DNA of 24,446 bases from DASPWW01 sp050697195. Its GTDB lineage: Bacteria > Actinomycetota > Thermoleophilia > Solirubrobacterales > 70-9. Numbering within the stretch: position 1 is the stretch's first letter; each line of letters begins with the position of its first letter. The notes beneath the pieces were generated by a model. That model had not been told where the DNA came from. It searched no databases and worked only from the letters and a program-made list of their open reading frames with translations. The position numbers and the translations under genes are program-made. Shown one piece after another: positions 14,535 through 21,966 of the stretch. The DNA lies in assembly GCA_050697195.1 (NCBI GenBank), contig JBOGZL010000092.1, positions 1 through 24,446 of the forward strand, in the 5' to 3' direction.

Positions 14535-16729
14535 GCGTCCAGGAAGCGCGTCACCGGGAGCTCGGGCTCACGGACTCGGAGTACGAGCGGATCCGCGAGC
14601 TGCTCGAGCGCGACCCCAACGACCTCGAGCTGGCGATGTTCTCGCTGCTGTGGTCCGAGCATTGCGCGTACAAGCACTCGCGAAAGCTGCTGCGCCGGCT
14701 TCCCACCGAGGGGCCGCGGGTGCTGATGGGGCCGGGGGAGAACGCGGGGGCGGTCGAGGTCGGCGACGGCGAGGCGGTCGCGTTCAAGGTCGAGTCCCAC
14801 AATCACCCCAGCGCCGTGGAGCCGTTCCAGGGGGCGGCGACGGGGGTCGGGGGAATACTTCGGGACGTGTTCGCGCTCGGCGCACGGCCGATCGCGGTGC
14901 TCGACTCGCTGCGCTTCGGGGAGCTCGAATCCGATCGCTCCCGGTACCTGTTCGACCGCGTCGTCGCGGGGATCGGGCACTACGGCAACTCGATCGGCGT
15001 TCCGACGGTCGGCGGCGAGGTCTACTTCGAGGCTCCCTACGAGCACAACTGCCTCGTGAACGCGATGTGCGTCGGGCTCGCCCACGCCGACGGGATGGTC
15101 CGGTCGGCAGCCGTCGGGGTCGGGAACGCGGTCGTGATCCTCGGCGCCTCGACGGGCCGCGACGGGATCGGCGGGGCATCGGTGCTTGCCTCCGCAGAGC
15201 TCGAGGCGGGAGAGGAGAAGCGGCCGTCGGTCCAGATCGGCGATCCCTTCGAGGAGAAGAAGCTGATGGAGTGCTGCCTCGAGCTTCTCGACCGCGGGCT
15301 GCTGGTCGCGCTCCAGGACCTCGGGGCCGCGGGGCTCACCTCGTCGGCCTCAGAGATGGCGGCCAAGGGCGGTGTGGGCATCGACGTCGACGTCGACCGG
15401 GTGCCGTTGCGCGAGGCCGGCATGGCGCCGTTCGATGTGATGATCTCCGAGTCGCAGGAGCGGATGCTGGCGATCGTGGAGCCGGGCCGCGTCGACGAGG
15501 TGGTTGCGGTATGCGAGCGGTGGCAGACGGGGGCCGCTGCGATCGGCGAGGTCACCGATGCGCGGCGAATCCGGGTCCTGCGGGGCGACGAGGTGGTCGG
15601 CGACGTTCCGGTGGAGGCACTGGTCGACGGCTGCCCGCTCTACGACCTCGACCCCGCCGAGCCCGAGGGGTGGATGTACGCGAACGAGGCAACCCTCGCC
15701 GAGGACGGCGATGCCGGGGCGATACTCCTCGCGCTGCTCGCCTCGCCGAGCATCGCGTCGAAGCGGTGGGCGTTCGAGCAGTACGACTCGATCGTCCAGT
15801 CGCGCACCGTGCGCCGCCCCGCGACCGCCGACGCGGCGGTCCTGAAGCTCGAGTCGGGCGGGGCGATCGCCGTGTCGATCGACGGCAACGGCCGCCGGGT
15901 CGCGTGCGACCCCTACCTGGGCACGGTCGAGGCGGTGCTCGAATGCGCGGCAAACCTCGCGTGCGTCGGCGCGGATCCGCTCGGGGTCACCAACTGCCTC
16001 AACTTCGGCAACCCCGAGAAGCCGCACGTCGCGTGGCAGCTCGACCGCTCGACGCAGGGGCTCGCCGACGCGTGCCGCGAGCTCGCCGTCCCGGTGGTGG
16101 GAGGCAACGTGTCGCTGTACAACGAAACCGACGCCGGGCCGATCTACCCCACCCCTGTCGTCGGGATGGTGGGGGAGCTCCCGGACCCGTCGCGGGCAGG
16201 CTCGGACGCGCTGCGCGAAGGCGACGCGGTCGCCGTCGTGGGCCCGTTCGTCCCCTCGCTCGCCGGCTCGGAGCTCGCGAAGCTGCGCGGCGAGCTCGGC
16301 TCCGGCCTGCCGGCCGTGCCCGCCGACCTCGTCCGGGCGGCGATCGAGCTGGTTCGCGAGGGCGTCCGCGCCGCAAGGCTGACGTGCGCCCACGACGTCT
16401 CGGACGGCGGGCTCGCCTGCGCGCTCGCCGAATCCGCGATCGCGGGCGGGGTCGGGGTCCGGGCCGATCTCGATCGGCTGGTCGAGCTCCGCGGCCTGTC
16501 CGGCGAAGCGTGCCTGTTTGGAGAGGGACCGGGCGGGTTCGTGGTCGGCGGCGAGCGCGGGGCGATCGACGACCTAGCCGCGGCGGTCGGCGAGGCCGGC
16601 GCGCTGGTGATCGGCGAGGCGGGCGGGGAGCGGATCGAGCTCCGTGCGGCGGAGGTCGAGCTCTCGATCCCCCTCGCCGACGCCGAGAGCGCATGGCGCT
16701 CGCTCGGCGGGCGCATCGAGGCGGGCTGA
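14531..16729 (+). CDS. purL: Phosphoribosylformylglycinamidine synthase subunit PurL
   Basis: Small-type FGAM synthase of 732 residues, the usual length for PurL that works with separate PurS and PurQ. It performs the ATP-dependent amidation of FGAR, the fourth step of de novo purine synthesis, in the cytoplasm. Visible marks are S-E-H44-C-A-Y-K-H-S (conserved catalytic His region), H90-N-H-P-S-A-V-E-P-F, G-A-A-T-G-V-G-G, Q-D-L-G-A-A-G-L, E-S-Q-E-R-M and a second-half G-G-N-V-S-L-Y-N-E. The start is GTG 14531, which overlaps the sulfotransferase stop (GTGA); earlier frame belongs to that gene. PurS and PurQ, often encoded just upstream of purL in actinobacteria, are not in this window; a sulfotransferase occupies that position. 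A possible GC hairpin overlaps the stop. Confidence 0.96.
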   Translation: MSVQEARHRELGLTDSEYERIRELLERDPNDLELAMFSLLWSEHCAYKHSRKLLRRLPTEGPRVLMGPGENAGAVEVGDGEAVAFKVESHNHPSAVEPFQGAATGVGGILRDVFALGARPIAVLDSLRFGELESDRSRYLFDRVVAGIGHYGNSIGVPTVGGEVYFEAPYEHNCLVNAMCVGLAHADGMVRSAAVGVGNAVVILGASTGRDGIGGASVLASAELEAGEEKRPSVQIGDPFEEKKLMECCLELLDRGLLVALQDLGAAGLTSSASEMAAKGGVGIDVDVDRVPLREAGMAPFDVMISESQERMLAIVEPGRVDEVVAVCERWQTGAAAIGEVTDARRIRVLRGDEVVGDVPVEALVDGCPLYDLDPAEPEGWMYANEATLAEDGDAGAILLALLASPSIASKRWAFEQYDSIVQSRTVRRPATADAAVLKLESGGAIAVSIDGNGRRVACDPYLGTVEAVLECAANLACVGADPLGVTNCLNFGNPEKPHVAWQLDRSTQGLADACRELAVPVVGGNVSLYNETDAGPIYPTPVVGMVGELPDPSRAGSDALREGDAVAVVGPFVPSLAGSELAKLRGELGSGLPAVPADLVRAAIELVREGVRAARLTCAHDVSDGGLACALAESAIAGGVGVRADLDRLVELRGLSGEACLFGEGPGGFVVGGERGAIDDLAAAVGEAGALVIGEAGGERIELRAAEVELSIPLADAESAWRSLGGRIEAG

Positions 16730-16740
16730 CGGGACCCGCC
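16720..16740 (+). terminator. Possible hairpin at the end of purL
   Basis: GGCGGG and CCCGCC form a 6-bp stem with a 9-nt loop that includes the purL stop codon. There is no T-run after it. It could reduce read-through into the sulfatase pair, but a stem this short in such GC-rich DNA can arise by chance. Confidence 0.3.
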
Positions 16741-16761
16741 CCGGTCATCGGGCGCATTCGC

Positions 16762-16767
16762 TAGCAT
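16762..16767 (+). promoter_or_regulatory. Candidate -10 box for the sulfatase pair
   Basis: The 125-bp space between purL and the first sulfatase holds TAGCAT at 16762-16767, which keeps the key first two and last two bases of the -10 consensus. No good -35 box lies 16-18 bp upstream. A start here would give a leader of roughly 80 nt. The rest of the gap shows nothing that I recognise. Confidence 0.3.
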
Positions 16768-16854
16768 CGTCGCCTTCGAGCGCGGGCGTGTTGGGCGGCC
16801 GGTCGGGACTCTGGTCGCCGCGACTTAGGGGCGCCGCGCTTGTTGAATCGCTTG

Positions 16855-18432
16855 ATGCGAAGGATTCGCACATCCCTGCGGCTGCCCGTCGCCGCACTCG
16901 CGCTCGTCACGGTCGTGGCCGTGGTCGGGGCCGTTTCGCTGTCCCAAAGCGCCTCCCCGGCGAGCGCGGCCCCGGGCGACAAGCCGAACGTCGTGATGGT
17001 CGTCACCGACGACCAGCGGTTCGACTCGCTCGACAAGCGCGCGATGCCCGCGACCAAGAAGCTGATCGCCGACAAGGGCACGGTGTTCACCGACACGATC
17101 ATCACGACGCCGACCTGCTGTCCCTCCCGCGCCACGATGCTGACCGGCCAGTACGGCCACAACAACGGCGTGATCGCGAACGCCCCGGGCTATCGCGCCA
17201 TGGGGGAGCCCGGGAACACGCTCCCGGTGTGGCTGAAGGAGGCGGGCTACCAGACCGCGCACCTCGGCAAGTATCTGAACGGGTACCAGGGCGCGGTTGA
17301 GGAGAGGACCGAGGTCGCGCCCGGCTGGGACCAGTGGTACACGCTGCTCACCCCGCGCCAGTACTACGGCTATGGACTCGCCGTGAACGGCGGGGAGGAG
17401 AAGTTCGGAAACAGGGACAGCGATCACTTCACCCGTGTGATCAACCGCCAGTCCGCGCACGTGATCCGGCGATTCGCGTCCAAGAACGACCCCTTCTACG
17501 TACAGGTCGATCAGTTCGCTCCCCATACCGAGAGCGGGACGAGCGCGGGCGCGACCCGCTGCAGGGGAGGCGCCGTCCCCGACCCGCGCGACACGGAGCT
17601 GTTCGAGAAGGTCAAGCTCCCCCGGACGCCCAACTTCAACGAGCAGGACGTCAGCGACAAGCCGTCCTTCATCCAGAGCCGGGACCGTCTCGACGCCACG
17701 GGGAAGAAGAAGGTCGCCAAGCGGATCGGCTGCAGGCTGGCCTCGCTCCGCGGTGTGGATCGCGGCGTGAAGAAGATCGTCCAGACCCTGAAGAAGGAGA
17801 ACGAGCTCGACAACACGGTGATCATCTTCACCTCGGACAACGGGTACTTCCAGGGCGAGCACCGGATCTCCGTCAACAAGACCTTCCCCTACGAGGAGGC
17901 GCTCCGGGTTCCGCTCGCGATCCGGGTCCCGCCCGGGGTCGCCGGCGGAGGCGCAGGCGGGAAGGTTAAGGACCTGGTCTCCAACATCGACCTCGCTCCT
18001 ACGATCCTCGACCTCGCCGGCGGAGAGCCGTGCGCCGAGGCGCGATGCCGGGTGATGGACGGGCGCTCGATGGTCCCGCTCCTGAGGGGCGACGGGGGAG
18101 GATTCCCCAACGCTCGCGCGCTGGTTCTCGAGTACGGGCGCGAGCGGGACAAGACCGGGCTCTTGTGCGAGTACACCGGGATTCGCGAGCCGACCCGCAT
18201 CTACATGGAGTACACCGGCCTGGCGCTGAACGGCGGCTGCGATCCGATCGAGGAGGGGGAGCTCTACGACCTCAGGGGTGACCCGTTCCAGCTCGAGAGC
18301 GTCTTCCGCCCCAACGGCTCCGCGGGCAACGGGCAGGGGGCCCTGAGGGCGAAGCTCGACGAGCTCCGCGACTGCGCCGGGATCGCGAACCGCGATCCGC
18401 AGCCCCCCGCCCGCGCCTCATACTGCGAATGA
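16855..18432 (+). CDS. Exported sulfatase, formylglycine type (first of pair)
   Basis: Predicted secreted type I sulfatase (PF00884-type), 525 residues, hydrolysing sulfate esters outside the membrane. A signal peptide with a basic start (M-R-R-I-R) and long hydrophobic core ends near A-S-A-A. Metal ligands D52-D53 occur in V-T-D-D-Q. The modification site is C88-C-P-S-R92, where C88 would become formylglycine. G-K-Y-L-N-G-Y, H-T-E and S-D328-N329-G-Y complete the active-site set. The order resembles N-acetylglucosamine-6-sulfatase-like enzymes, but the substrate is not certain. ATG 16855 is preferred to TTG codons at 16840 and 16843, since the signal peptide then starts directly with the basic residues. 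The stop overlaps the next sulfatase (ATGA). The needed formylglycine-generating enzyme is not in the window. Confidence 0.92.
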   Translation: MRRIRTSLRLPVAALALVTVVAVVGAVSLSQSASPASAAPGDKPNVVMVVTDDQRFDSLDKRAMPATKKLIADKGTVFTDTIITTPTCCPSRATMLTGQYGHNNGVIANAPGYRAMGEPGNTLPVWLKEAGYQTAHLGKYLNGYQGAVEERTEVAPGWDQWYTLLTPRQYYGYGLAVNGGEEKFGNRDSDHFTRVINRQSAHVIRRFASKNDPFYVQVDQFAPHTESGTSAGATRCRGGAVPDPRDTELFEKVKLPRTPNFNEQDVSDKPSFIQSRDRLDATGKKKVAKRIGCRLASLRGVDRGVKKIVQTLKKENELDNTVIIFTSDNGYFQGEHRISVNKTFPYEEALRVPLAIRVPPGVAGGGAGGKVKDLVSNIDLAPTILDLAGGEPCAEARCRVMDGRSMVPLLRGDGGGFPNARALVLEYGRERDKTGLLCEYTGIREPTRIYMEYTGLALNGGCDPIEEGELYDLRGDPFQLESVFRPNGSAGNGQGALRAKLDELRDCAGIANRDPQPPARASYCE

Positions 18433-19964
18433 AGCCGGCGCGCGGCCTGCTCGTGCTCACGGCGCTGCTCGCCGTCGCGGTGGCGTTTCCGTCCGCGGCA
18501 TCGGCGGCGAAGCGGCCGAACATCGTCGTGATCACGACCGACGACCAGACGCTCGCGTCGGTGCGACCGGACACGATGCCGAACGTCGCAAGGAAGCTCG
18601 CCGCCAAGGGGACGACTTTCAGCGAGGCGATCGTCACCACGCCGCTGTGCTGTCCCTCGCGCGCGACGTGGCTCACCGGGCAGTATGCCCACAACCACGG
18701 GGTCACCTCCAACCGGCTCGGCTACGCCGCCCTCGAGGAGAAGGACAACACCCTCCCGGTGTGGCTCGGCCGGGCGGGGTACAAGACCGTCCACGTCGGC
18801 AAGTACCTGAACGGTTACGAGGCGGCTGTCGGAGACCCCACCGAGGTGGCGCCCGGGTGGAGCCACTGGTACACGACGCTCGGAAGCACCCGCTACTACA
18901 ACTTCGACGTGGCGGCGAACGGGCGTCAGGTCCACTTCGGCCAGCGCGACGACGACTACGTCACCCGGGTGATCAACCGCAAGGCCGCGACCCTCGCCCG
19001 CCGCCTGTCCCGCAATCGCAAGCCTCTCTACATGCAGGTCGACCACCGCGCCCCGCACACGGAGACCGGGATCGAGACCCGCGGGGGGTGCGGCGGGCGG
19101 ACCGTGCCCGATCCCGACGACAAGCAGCTGTACAAGGGCTCGGCGCTCCCGCAAGCCCCCTCGTTCAACGAGGCGGATGTGTCCGACAAGCCACCGTTCG
19201 TCCAGTCGCGGCTGCCGATCGACCCCAACAGGCTGAAGAAGCTGACGAAGCGCTACACGTGCGCGCTCGCCGCGCTGCGCGCGGTGGACCGCGGCGTGGG
19301 GCAGATCGTCAAGGAGCTGAAGCGCACCGGCGAGCTCCGCAAGACGGTGATCGCCTTCACCTCCGACAACGGCTACTTCCACGGCGAGCACCGGATCGCC
19401 GTCGGGAAGATCTATCCCTACGAGGAGGGGATCCGGGTGCCGCTGATCATGCGCGTTCCGGCGCAGTACCGGGGCGGCGGTGAGCGGGTCTCCGAGGTCG
19501 CCCAGCCGGTGGGCAACATCGACATCGCGCCGACCGTGGCGGAGCTCGCGCGCGCGCGGGCGTGCGGCGGGGGCGGCGCCTGCCGGGTGATGGACGGGCG
19601 CTCGCTGGTCGGGCTGCTGAGCGGCGACTCGGGTGGCTTCCCGGGGGGCCGCGCGCTCGTCACCGAGTACCAGGTGGGCAACAACGGCAGCGGCGAGGAC
19701 GGACTGTGCCGGTACTCGGGGGTCCGTGTTCCGAGCGCGATCTACGTCGAGCACGTCCTCGCGGACGACGTGACCAACGGCTGCGTCGACGACCCCGTAA
19801 GCGAGCTCTACGACCTCGACGCGGACCCGTTCCAGCTCCAGAACCTCGCCGGGTCCGGGACCGGGCTCGAGGCCGCCCTCTCCGACCGGCTCCAGGGTCT
19901 GCGGGACTGCGCCGGGATCGCCGGCCGCGACCAGCGAGTCGACGGCCGCCCTTACTGCGAGTAG
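18429..19964 (+). CDS. Exported sulfatase, formylglycine type (second of pair)
   Basis: Paralog of the preceding sulfatase, 511 residues, starting inside its stop codon (ATGA at 18429-18432), so the two are co-translated. Signal peptide M-K-P-A-R-G then a hydrophobic core to A-S-A-A. Metal ligands D38-D39 (T-T-D-D-Q), formylglycine site C74-C-P-S-R78, then G-K-Y-L-N-G-Y, H-T-E and S-D-N-G-Y-F-H-G-E-H. Both sulfatases share further Cys residues, a C-R-V-M-D-G-R-S segment, and the same C-terminal pattern (R-D-C-A-G-I-A, then Y-C-E at the very end), which suggests disulfides in the exported form. The stop directly abuts the stop of the convergent cupredoxin gene. Enzyme class is secure; the sulfated substrate is not known. 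Confidence 0.92.
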   Translation: MKPARGLLVLTALLAVAVAFPSAASAAKRPNIVVITTDDQTLASVRPDTMPNVARKLAAKGTTFSEAIVTTPLCCPSRATWLTGQYAHNHGVTSNRLGYAALEEKDNTLPVWLGRAGYKTVHVGKYLNGYEAAVGDPTEVAPGWSHWYTTLGSTRYYNFDVAANGRQVHFGQRDDDYVTRVINRKAATLARRLSRNRKPLYMQVDHRAPHTETGIETRGGCGGRTVPDPDDKQLYKGSALPQAPSFNEADVSDKPPFVQSRLPIDPNRLKKLTKRYTCALAALRAVDRGVGQIVKELKRTGELRKTVIAFTSDNGYFHGEHRIAVGKIYPYEEGIRVPLIMRVPAQYRGGGERVSEVAQPVGNIDIAPTVAELARARACGGGGACRVMDGRSLVGLLSGDSGGFPGGRALVTEYQVGNNGSGEDGLCRYSGVRVPSAIYVEHVLADDVTNGCVDDPVSELYDLDADPFQLQNLAGSGTGLEAALSDRLQGLRDCAGIAGRDQRVDGRPYCE

Positions 19965-19971
19965 CTACTCG
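19958..19971. repeat. 14-bp palindrome spanning two adjoining stop codons
   Basis: CGAGTAGCTACTCG is its own reverse complement. Its centre is TAG|CTA, the stop codons of the second sulfatase (plus) and the cupredoxin (minus), which touch with no base between. It can fold as a 5-bp stem with an AGCT loop on either strand. It could mark a bidirectional end signal, but both genes simply end in Glu-stop (GAG TAG), which produces most of the symmetry. Confidence 0.45.
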
Positions 19972-20399
19972 AGCTTTAGCGTCCCGATCATGCCGAGCTC
20001 GCGGTGATTCGAGATCGTGCACACGATCGAGTACTCGCCGGGGTCGGCGTCCACGGTCACCTCGCCGCTGTCGCCGGCGTCGACGTCCGGGGTCGCGGCG
20101 ACCTCGGTTGATGCCTGCTCGGGATCCGAGCCCTCCTCGATCGTGAGGTTGTGGACGGCCGATCCGGTGTTCTCCGCGGTGATCTTGTCTCCCTGTGAGG
20201 CGGTGAGGTCGTTCGGCTCGAACTCGAACTCGGTCATCCCGACCGTCTGAGCTCCGCCGCCGCCCCCGCCCGTCTCGGTCTCGGTCGCCGTCGTCTCGGC
20301 CGCGGTCATTTCCCCGTCGTCGTCGTCACCGCCGCAGCCCGCGACGACGCCGACGGCGGCGATCACGAGGAGCAGGGGGAGAATCCGCAGCGACCGCAT
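19965..20399 (-). CDS. Cupredoxin-domain lipoprotein (type 1 copper)
   Basis: Small 144-residue lipoprotein predicted to sit on the outer face of the membrane and carry electrons with a mononuclear copper. The N-terminus is a lipoprotein signal with lipobox V-A-G-C22. An Asp/Thr/Glu/Gly-rich spacer (about 23-50) follows. The cupredoxin domain has the full ligand set: H83 in A-V-H-N-L-T, then C127-x4-H132-x4-M137. That C-x4-H-x4-M spacing is the one known from rusticyanin and sulfocyanin and is longer than in plastocyanin. The start at ATG 20399 directly opens the signal sequence. Convergent with the sulfatase pair, with adjoining stops. Electron partners are not encoded nearby, so its link to the sulfation genes may be positional only. 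Confidence 0.88.
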   Translation of the reverse strand: MRSLRILPLLLVIAAVGVVAGCGGDDDDGEMTAAETTATETETGGGGGGAQTVGMTEFEFEPNDLTASQGDKITAENTGSAVHNLTIEEGSDPEQASTEVAATPDVDAGDSGEVTVDADPGEYSIVCTISNHRELGMIGTLKLE

Positions 20400-20408
20400 G
20401 CGCCGGGA

Positions 20409-20414
20409 AATCTA
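20409..20414 (-). promoter_or_regulatory. Candidate -10 box of the cupredoxin gene
   Basis: On the minus strand TAGATT ends 9 nt before the ATG at 20399, so a transcript from it would have a leader of only a few bases. No clear -35 box was found. The near-leaderless layout resembles that proposed for the divergent pair near 13.6 kb. Confidence 0.3.
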
Positions 20415-20453
20415 TCGGCCGCGCGCCGAGCCCGTTGCTACGCTTCGAATGCA

Positions 20454-20500
20454 GGCACCTCGCCTGTCGAGTGCCCCTTCCCGCAAGGCATCAATGCCTT
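20454..20500 (+). promoter_or_regulatory. purF leader with two inverted repeats
   Basis: The 108-bp space before purF holds two hairpin candidates. The first pairs GGCAC (20454-20458) with GTGCC (20471-20475) and extends by TCG/CGA with one bulged C. The second is AAGGCAT-CA-ATGCCTT (20485-20500), a perfect inverted repeat ending 7 nt before the purF GTG, close enough to cover the ribosome entry site or to act as a repressor site. A weak -10-like TACGCT lies at 20439-20444. No known purine riboswitch core was recognised. Confidence 0.4.
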
Positions 20501-20511
20501 TGAGATCGTGA
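20494..20511 (+). other. Possible 5-codon minicistron before purF
   Basis: ATG at 20494 is preceded by AAGG with a 5-nt spacer, encodes M-P-L-R-S and stops at TGA 20509-20511, which overlaps the purF GTG (20508-20510). The purF start itself has only a weak upstream GAG. The arrangement could deliver ribosomes to purF by coupling. It is short enough to be chance. Confidence 0.25.
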
Positions 20512-21956
20512 GCGAACGGCCTATCCCGGACCGTGACGGCCCGCGTGATGAGTGCGGCGTCTTCGGCGTATACGCGCCCGGCCACGACGTCGCCCGGCTC
20601 GCCTACTTCGCGTTGTACGCGCTCCAGCACCGGGGGCAGGAGTCCTCCGGCATCGCCACCTGCGAGGGCGGCCACATCACGACGCTGCGCGAGCTCGGGC
20701 TCGTGTCCCAGGTCTTCGACGAGGAGAAGCTGCACGCGCTCTCCGGGGACATGGCGATCGGGCATGTCCGCTACTCGACCACCGGCGGAGGGGCGTGGGA
20801 GAACGCGCAGCCCGTGTGGCGCGCGGACCGGCGCGAGGTCGCCCTCGCCCACAACGGCAACCTCACGAACGCCGTCGAGCTCTACAACGAGCTTCGCGAG
20901 CGCGGCTTGTCCTTCCGCGGGACCTCGGACTCGGAGATCATCGCGGCGCTGCTGTCGTCGAGCGAGGCGGACACGATCGAGGACGCGGTCGCGGAGGTGA
21001 TGCCGCGCCTCGAGGGCGCCTACTCGACGGTGGTGATGACCAAGCACGCGGTGGTCGCGTTTCGCGACCCGCACGGCGTGCGGCCGCTGTCGCTCGGCCA
21101 GCTCGACGACCGCCACGTGGTCGCCTCGGAGAGCTGCGCCTTCGACATCATCGGCGCGAAGCTGATGCGCGAGGTGCAGCCGGGCGAGCTCGTCTCCCTG
21201 ACCGAGGACGGGCTCGAGGTCCGGGAGGCGGTACCCGCGGAGCGGGCGGCGTGCTGCGTGTTCGAGCACATCTACTTCTCGCGGCCCGACACCCGGCTCG
21301 AGGGAAAGGTCCTGCAGCAGGTCCGCGGCCGGATGGGCGAGATCCTGTGGCGCGAGTCGCCGGTCGAGGCCGACCTCGTGATCTCGGTGCCAGACTCCGG
21401 CAATCCCGCCGCGAACGGGTTCGCGCGCGCCTCGGGGATCGCCCAGGACGACGGGCTGATCAAGAACCGCTACGTCGCCCGCACCTTCATCCAGCCCGGG
21501 CAGGAGCTGCGCAAGCACGGGCTGCGGATGAAGTTCAACCCGCTCCCCGAGATCGTGTCCGGCAAGCGGGTCGTGGTCGTCGACGACTCGATCGTGCGCG
21601 GGAACACGACCCGGCAGATCGTGGGGATGCTGAAGGACGCCGGGGCACGGGAGGTCCACCTGCGTATCTCGGCCCCCCCGATCCGCCATCCGTGCCACTA
21701 CGGAATCGACATGTCCACCCGCGAGGAGATGATCGCCCACGGGCGCACCGTCGACGAGGTCGCGGCCGAGCTGGGGGCGGACTCGCTCGCCTACCTCTCG
21801 ATGGAGGGCGTATACGAGGCGGTCGGGACCCCGGCCGAGCACCACTGCGACGCATGCTTCACCGGCGATTACCCGCTCGGGGACGGCGGCGAGGGAAACG
21901 GCAAGTTCGCGCTGGAAGAACTTCCGGTCGAATCCTCCGCTCCCACTCGCGCCTGA
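20508..21956 (+). CDS. purF: Amidophosphoribosyltransferase
   Basis: First committed enzyme of de novo purine synthesis, making phosphoribosylamine from PRPP and glutamine; cytoplasmic, 482 residues. The N-terminal nucleophile is C16 in D-E-C-G-V-F-G, so a 15-residue propeptide must be removed, as in Bacillus-type PurF. Glutaminase motifs H-R-G-Q-E-S-S-G and G-H-V-R-Y-S-T follow. The PRPP loop is V-V-V-D-D-S-I-V-R-G-N-T-T. Four cysteines suited to a 4Fe-4S cluster are seen at C250, C396, C447 and C450, matching the spacing of the Bacillus subtilis enzyme closely. GTG 20508 is chosen since it gives a propeptide of normal length. purM, a frequent neighbour, is absent between purF and purN. Confidence 0.96.
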   Translation: MSERPIPDRDGPRDECGVFGVYAPGHDVARLAYFALYALQHRGQESSGIATCEGGHITTLRELGLVSQVFDEEKLHALSGDMAIGHVRYSTTGGGAWENAQPVWRADRREVALAHNGNLTNAVELYNELRERGLSFRGTSDSEIIAALLSSSEADTIEDAVAEVMPRLEGAYSTVVMTKHAVVAFRDPHGVRPLSLGQLDDRHVVASESCAFDIIGAKLMREVQPGELVSLTEDGLEVREAVPAERAACCVFEHIYFSRPDTRLEGKVLQQVRGRMGEILWRESPVEADLVISVPDSGNPAANGFARASGIAQDDGLIKNRYVARTFIQPGQELRKHGLRMKFNPLPEIVSGKRVVVVDDSIVRGNTTRQIVGMLKDAGAREVHLRISAPPIRHPCHYGIDMSTREEMIAHGRTVDEVAAELGADSLAYLSMEGVYEAVGTPAEHHCDACFTGDYPLGDGGEGNGKFALEELPVESSAPTRA

Positions 21957-21966
21957 AGAATCAGTG

